The translations under genes were made by a program, and so were the position numbers. From assembly GCF_000732195.1 (NCBI RefSeq), contig NZ_JNNU01000008.1, positions 186,001 through 250,000 on the forward strand: a stretch of DNA of 64,000 nt, in the 5' to 3' direction. Each line of letters starts with the position of its first letter. The first letter of the stretch is position 1. The notes under the pieces are model-generated. The model saw nothing but the letters and a program-made list of their open reading frames with translations. It was not told where the DNA came from and searched no databases. Positions 60,361 through 64,000 of the stretch are shown piece after piece. The DNA is from Neorhizobium vignae. Lineage in GTDB: Bacteria > Pseudomonadota > Alphaproteobacteria > Rhizobiales > Rhizobiaceae.

Positions 60361-61410
60361 ATGCACGAGATCGATGCAGCCACCGTTGCGAAACGGGAGG
60401 AATTTTATGCCCGGATCAAGCCGCACAACATGGCGCCCCTCTGGGAAGTGATGAAGGGCATGCTGCCGCCGGAGCCGACCTCCAAGGCGCAGGCGCATCG
60501 CTGGCGTTACGACGACATCCGCCCGCTGATCCTCGAATCCGGCAGCCTGCTGACAGCCGAAGAGGCCGAGCGCCGGGTGCTGATCCTTGAAAACCCCGCC
60601 TTCCCGGCCCAGTCGCGCGCCACCTCGACGCTTTATGCCGGCATCCAGATCATCATGCCGGGCGAAGTGGCGCCGGCCCACCGGCACACGCCGTCGGCGC
60701 TGCGTTTCATGCTGGAAGGATCGGGCGCCTATACGACCGTCGGGGGCGAGCGCACCCGCATGGCATTCGGCGATTTCGTCATCACGCCCGTCTGGGCCTG
60801 GCACGACCACGGCAATGACGGCACCGAACCAGCCGCCTGGCTCGACGGTCTCGACGTGCCGATGATCGCCTTTTTCGAAGCGGTGTTCCGCGAGGATTCC
60901 AACGACACCGAACAGGAACTGCTTCGGCCGGAAGGCGACTCGCTCGCCCGTTTCGGCTCCGGCATGCTGCCGATCGGCGGCACGAGCCCCTATGGCCACA
61001 CGACGCCGATCTTCAACTATCCCTATGAGCGCAGCCGCGAAGCCCTCTATCGCGCCTCGCGTGGCGAAGAGATTGACGCCCATATCGGCACGACGCTGCG
61101 ATACTCCAATCCGCTCGACGGCGGCTGGACGATGCCGACCATGTCGGCCTGGCTCAGCCATGTCCCGAAAGGCATGGAAACCGCAAAAATCCGTTCGACG
61201 GACCATATCGTCATGTGCATCGCCGAAGGCACCGGCTCGATCACGATCGGCGCCAAAACCTTCGATTTCGGCCCGAAGGACGTGATCGTCGTGCCCGGGT
61301 GGTCGTGGCGCTCGTTCAAGGCGAACGAAGACGTCGTCGTATTCTGCTTCTCCGACCGCGTGGCGCAGGAGAAGCTCGGCTATTTCCGCGAAGACCGCAC
61401 CCGCGTCTGA
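60361..61410 (+). CDS. gentisate 1,2-dioxygenase
   Basis: A 349-residue two-cupin enzyme. The iron-binding histidines of the N-terminal cupin are H107 and H109 in APAHRHTPSALRF and H148 or H150 in WAWHDHG; the C-terminal cupin is complete. The start is PHNMAPLWEVMKGMLP-like, as in gentisate dioxygenases. It opens gentisate to maleylpyruvate with O2. The next gene is the hydrolase for the later step. Confidence 0.92.
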   Translation: MHEIDAATVAKREEFYARIKPHNMAPLWEVMKGMLPPEPTSKAQAHRWRYDDIRPLILESGSLLTAEEAERRVLILENPAFPAQSRATSTLYAGIQIIMPGEVAPAHRHTPSALRFMLEGSGAYTTVGGERTRMAFGDFVITPVWAWHDHGNDGTEPAAWLDGLDVPMIAFFEAVFREDSNDTEQELLRPEGDSLARFGSGMLPIGGTSPYGHTTPIFNYPYERSREALYRASRGEEIDAHIGTTLRYSNPLDGGWTMPTMSAWLSHVPKGMETAKIRSTDHIVMCIAEGTGSITIGAKTFDFGPKDVIVVPGWSWRSFKANEDVVVFCFSDRVAQEKLGYFREDRTRV

Positions 61411-61435
61411 GCGAACGAGATCAGGGAGAGAAATC

Positions 61436-62305
61436 ATGCGTTTTTGTCGCTATGACGATAATCGTCTCGGTGTGGTCGTCGGCGATCAGGTGAAGGACGT
61501 CACCAGCGTCCTCGATCGCCTGCCGAACTACCGTTACCCCTTGCCTCACGGCGACCAGTTCATGGCTCATTTCGCCGAATTGCGGCCCGTCATGGAGGAG
61601 ATGGCGAAGACCGCGCCCTCGAAGCCGCTGTCCGACGTCGCGCTTCTGAGCCCGATCGCCAATCCCGGCAAGATCGTCGGCGCCCCGGTCAACTACCGGC
61701 TCCATCTCGACGAGGTGCTGGACAGCGACCAGCTGCATCACGGCATGAAGATCAAGCCGATCGCCGAGGCAGGCGTGTTCCTGAAGGCGGTAAGCTCGCT
61801 CATCGGCCCATCGGAAGGCGTCGTCGTCGACTGGGCCGACCGGCGCACCGACCATGAGATCGAACTCGCCGTGATCATCGGCAAAAAGGCGTTTCGCGTG
61901 TCGGAGGCCGATGCTCTCGACTACGTCGCCGGCTACGCCATCTGTTACGACATCACCATTCGTGGCCCTGAAGAGCGCAGCTACCGCAAGTCGCTCGACA
62001 CGTTCAGCGTGCTCGGACCTTATGTGGTCACCGCAGACGAGATCCCGAACCCGAACAATCTCGATTTCGAACTGACGATCGATGGCGAGAGCCGGCAGAA
62101 GTCGAATACCAACATGCTGATCTTCAACGTCCAGAAGCTGATCGAATTCGCCAGCAAGGCCTATACGCTTTATCCGGGCGACGTCATCATGACCGGCACG
62201 CCCGAAGGCGTCGCCCCGATCGTTCCCGGCGACGTGCTGCACGGCAGGTTCGAAGGCATCGGCACGATGGACGTGAAGGTCTACGGCAACTGGGACAAGG
62301 CATGA
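61436..62305 (+). CDS. fumarylacetoacetate hydrolase-family protein (fumaryl- or maleylpyruvate hydrolase)
   Basis: A 289-residue FAH-fold hydrolase. Metal ligands E142 and E144 in DHEIELAVIIGK and D172 in ICYDITIRG; VGAPVNY and TGTPEGVAPIVPGD are the substrate loops. It follows gentisate dioxygenase after 25 bases, and its stop overlaps the MarR gene. It should cleave fumarylpyruvate to fumarate and pyruvate, or maleylpyruvate directly, because no maleylpyruvate isomerase is seen in the window. Confidence 0.9.
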   Translation: MRFCRYDDNRLGVVVGDQVKDVTSVLDRLPNYRYPLPHGDQFMAHFAELRPVMEEMAKTAPSKPLSDVALLSPIANPGKIVGAPVNYRLHLDEVLDSDQLHHGMKIKPIAEAGVFLKAVSSLIGPSEGVVVDWADRRTDHEIELAVIIGKKAFRVSEADALDYVAGYAICYDITIRGPEERSYRKSLDTFSVLGPYVVTADEIPNPNNLDFELTIDGESRQKSNTNMLIFNVQKLIEFASKAYTLYPGDVIMTGTPEGVAPIVPGDVLHGRFEGIGTMDVKVYGNWDKA

Positions 62306-62805
62306 GTTCGGAGCCCAACCCATCGGCAGAGGGAGACGGGCATGCCGTCCTTCTCGACGGTGTCGTCGGCATCCGCATCCGGCGCCTGCAGGCGCTGTTC
62401 GGCAATCATTGGCAGAATTGGTTCCGCGCCCGCTCGCTTGCGGTCACTCCGGTCCAGGGCGGCGTGCTGCTCTTGATCCGCCGTTATCCCGGCATCAGCC
62501 AGATCGCGCTCGCAAGGCGGCTGCGCATCGAACCGCCGACGCTGGTCCAGACGCTCGCCCCGCTCATCAAACACAAACTCGTCGAACGCGACCGCGCCGC
62601 CGATGACGGCCGCGTCTCCGAGCTGCGCCTCACCAAGGCCGGGCTGGACGCCGCAGCACTGGTGGATACCTCGCTGCCGCAGCACGAGGCGGATCTGCTG
62701 CGTTTTTTGTCTGTGGAGGAGCGGCAGACGTTTCTGGAGTTGCTGGACAAGGCGATAGCCGGAGCGGAGGCGGCGATCGAGGGGCAGGAAAAGGCGGAGG
62801 AGTAA
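62302..62805 (+). CDS. MarR-family transcriptional regulator
   Basis: A 167-residue MarR protein overlapping the hydrolase by 4 bases. Helix-turn-helix ISQIALARRLRIEPPTLVQTL and wing ERDRAADDGRVSELRLTKAG are typical. It probably responds to an aromatic acid such as gentisate or a precursor and adds a second control layer to the IclR protein. Confidence 0.9.
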   Translation: MSSEPNPSAEGDGHAVLLDGVVGIRIRRLQALFGNHWQNWFRARSLAVTPVQGGVLLLIRRYPGISQIALARRLRIEPPTLVQTLAPLIKHKLVERDRAADDGRVSELRLTKAGLDAAALVDTSLPQHEADLLRFLSVEERQTFLELLDKAIAGAEAAIEGQEKAEE

Positions 62806-62886
62806 CGGGACTCGATGCGGCTGCCCTGGTTCTCCTTCTTTATGGAGAGCCGTTCCAGCCTCCCCGCAGTTATCCTACCTCTCCGT

Positions 62887-62997
62887 CGTCATCCTCGGGC
62901 TTGACCCGAGGATCCATCCACGCAAGGTCCTTCGCGTGAAAAGAGGCCTTCGCCGCAGGGGCGGCGCTGGATCCTCGGGTCAAGCCTGCGGATGACG
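62887..62997. repeat. large palindromic intergenic repeat
   Basis: Two 30-base arms at 62887-62916 and 62968-62997 are near-perfect inverted copies (2 mismatches), each containing CCTCGGG and GACCCGAGG-type sub-palindromes. They enclose about 50 bases with a GCCGC-rich loop. This is the kind of dispersed intergenic repeat common in rhizobial genomes. It lies between the MarR gene and the zinc alcohol dehydrogenase; the rest of the 310-base gap holds nothing else recognisable. Confidence 0.8.
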
Positions 62998-63117
62998 GTG
63001 TGGTTGCACAGCCGCCACCAATTTAGAAGCGACCATATAACCAGCCACCCATTTCCCGATTGCCACATAACAGGCGCCCTGATATTAATTGCGCATGCAT
63101 CTGGGAGGAGCGGCATC

Positions 63118-64000
63118 ATGCGGTCATGGCAGGTATTCGAGGCATCGGAAGTGCTGCGGGAGGTCGAGGAGGCCACGCCCGAGCCTACCGGGAGCGAGGT
63201 CGTCGTTTCCGTATCCCATTGCGGGCTCTGCCATTCGGACCTGACCCTGTGGAAGGGCATTTTCGACATGGGCGACAAACAGGTGTCGATCGACAGTATC
63301 GGGATGAAGCGCCCGCTCACCCTCGGCCATGAAATCCTCGGCACCGTCACTGCCATTGGCCCCGAGGCCAAGGACGTCAAGGTCGGCGATGTCAGGCTCG
63401 TCTATCCCTGGCTCGGCTGCGGCGAGTGCGAAACCTGCCGTGCCGGCCAGGAGAACCTCTGCATGCAGGGTCGGCCGCTCGGCATGCGCAGGCCCGGCGG
63501 TTTCGGTAGCCATGTGGTGGTGCCGGACAGCCGCTATCTCATCGATACCGGTGATCTCGACCCCGCACTTGCCGCCACCTATGCCTGCTCTGGCCTTACC
63601 GCCTATTCTGCCATCCGCAAGGCGATGCCAGTTCGCCCCGACGAGGCGATCGTCGTGGTCGGGGCCGGCGGACTGGGCCTCAGCGGCATCGTCATCCTGA
63701 AGGCGCTCGGGCACCGGAATATCATTGTGGTCGATGTTTCGGAAGAGAAGCTGAAGATCGCAACCGAGGCCGGCGCTCAGAAATCTGTGCTTTCGACCGG
63801 CGACGACGTAACGAAGAGGATCGTCGATGCGGTCGGCCGGCCCGTCCGCACCGTTATCGATTTTGTCAACAACAGCCAGACGGCCGCCTTTTGCTTCCCG
63901 GCGCTGGCGCGCGGCGGCCGCGTCATCATGGTCGGCATGTTCGGTGGCCAGCTCACCATCCCGACCATGCGTATGGCGCAAGGGGGCTTGAGCCTGATCG
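63118..64000 (+). CDS. zinc-binding alcohol dehydrogenase (3' end beyond window)
   Basis: The first 294 residues of a medium-chain alcohol dehydrogenase; it starts at ATG 63118 behind GGGAGGAG and is open to the window edge. Catalytic zinc ligands Cys in HCGLCHSD and His-Glu in LGHEILG; structural zinc cysteines in CGECETCRAGQENLC; Rossmann motif VVGAGGLGLSG near 180. Substrate unknown; its position after the gentisate cluster suggests an aromatic or aliphatic alcohol. Confidence 0.9.
   Translation, partial: MRSWQVFEASEVLREVEEATPEPTGSEVVVSVSHCGLCHSDLTLWKGIFDMGDKQVSIDSIGMKRPLTLGHEILGTVTAIGPEAKDVKVGDVRLVYPWLGCGECETCRAGQENLCMQGRPLGMRRPGGFGSHVVVPDSRYLIDTGDLDPALAATYACSGLTAYSAIRKAMPVRPDEAIVVVGAGGLGLSGIVILKALGHRNIIVVDVSEEKLKIATEAGAQKSVLSTGDDVTKRIVDAVGRPVRTVIDFVNNSQTAAFCFPALARGGRVIMVGMFGGQLTIPTMRMAQGGLSLI

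Noticed and set aside
1..64000. CRISPR arrays, complete insertion sequences, prophage genes
   Set aside because: No regularly spaced direct repeats, transposase, or phage structural genes were seen; the only mobile-element trace is the integrase remnant at 38456-38752.

Overview
The window looks like chromosomal DNA of an alphaproteobacterium of the Rhizobiaceae (Rhizobium/Agrobacterium/Neorhizobium type). This is judged from the GC-rich codon use, the density of ABC importers beside catabolic genes, RIME-like and other palindromic intergenic repeats, and the kinds of proteins present (OxyR, DUF2161, SelT/W/H-like and GFA proteins, a GH25 lipoprotein). No rRNA gene or species marker is present, so the genus is not fixed.

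Left part (1-14 kb). An oxyR 3' end is followed by about 700 bases without a recognisable gene. Then a LysR regulator is divergent from one long operon: hydantoinase/oxoprolinase A and B, two creatinase/M24-fold proteins with degraded metal sites, an MmgE/PrpD-like protein, a taurine/nitrate-type ABC importer (binding protein, ATPase, two permeases) and an ACMSD-like amidohydrolase. The genes mostly overlap or abut and appear to import and open a cyclic amide, hydantoin-like or creatinine-like compound that cannot be named. From 14 to 19.4 kb come small membrane and unknown genes, an MHYT-PAS-GGDEF diguanylate cyclase, a secreted unknown, and a run of broken small genes.

Middle (19.5-37.8 kb). 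This is a second catabolic system. The leftward operon holds a branched-chain-type binding protein, an enoyl-CoA hydratase-like protein, an SDR with a degraded active site, an AMP-forming CoA ligase, an iron alcohol dehydrogenase, a thioesterase, a succinate-semialdehyde-type dehydrogenase and an adenylate kinase. The rightward operon is livGFHM. Next come a CoxG-like membrane protein and, divergent from it, a three-subunit molybdenum hydroxylase with an AttM/BlcC-like lactonase gene inserted between the small and large subunits. A tandem HxlR regulator closes the block. The same 17-base sequence lies in both divergent promoter regions, with a 15/17 copy upstream of the regulator, so the block is probably one regulon. 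It is the best candidate for an undescribed pathway. The substrate may be a furan carboxylate, another heteroaromatic acid, or something yielding a gamma-lactone or 4-hydroxyacid.

A degraded tyrosine-recombinase gene ends 3 bases from the 3' end of a tRNA-Leu(CAG) gene (38.46-38.84 kb), so some of the DNA to the left may have arrived as an island.

Right part (38.9-64 kb). This looks like ordinary chromosome: redox and envelope genes, acetyltransferase, lysozyme-like lipoprotein, methyltransferase, GlxA-type regulator, MocR regulator divergent from an EamA exporter that is probably frameshifted, DUF2161 protein and an ABC exporter. A polyamine/guanidino cluster follows (LysR, agmatinase-family ureohydrolase, PotDABC-type importer, nitrilase-family amidase). 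Then come a glycerol-dehydrogenase-like gene and an IclR-gentisate dioxygenase-fumarylpyruvate hydrolase-MarR cluster, with the start of a zinc alcohol dehydrogenase running off the right edge.
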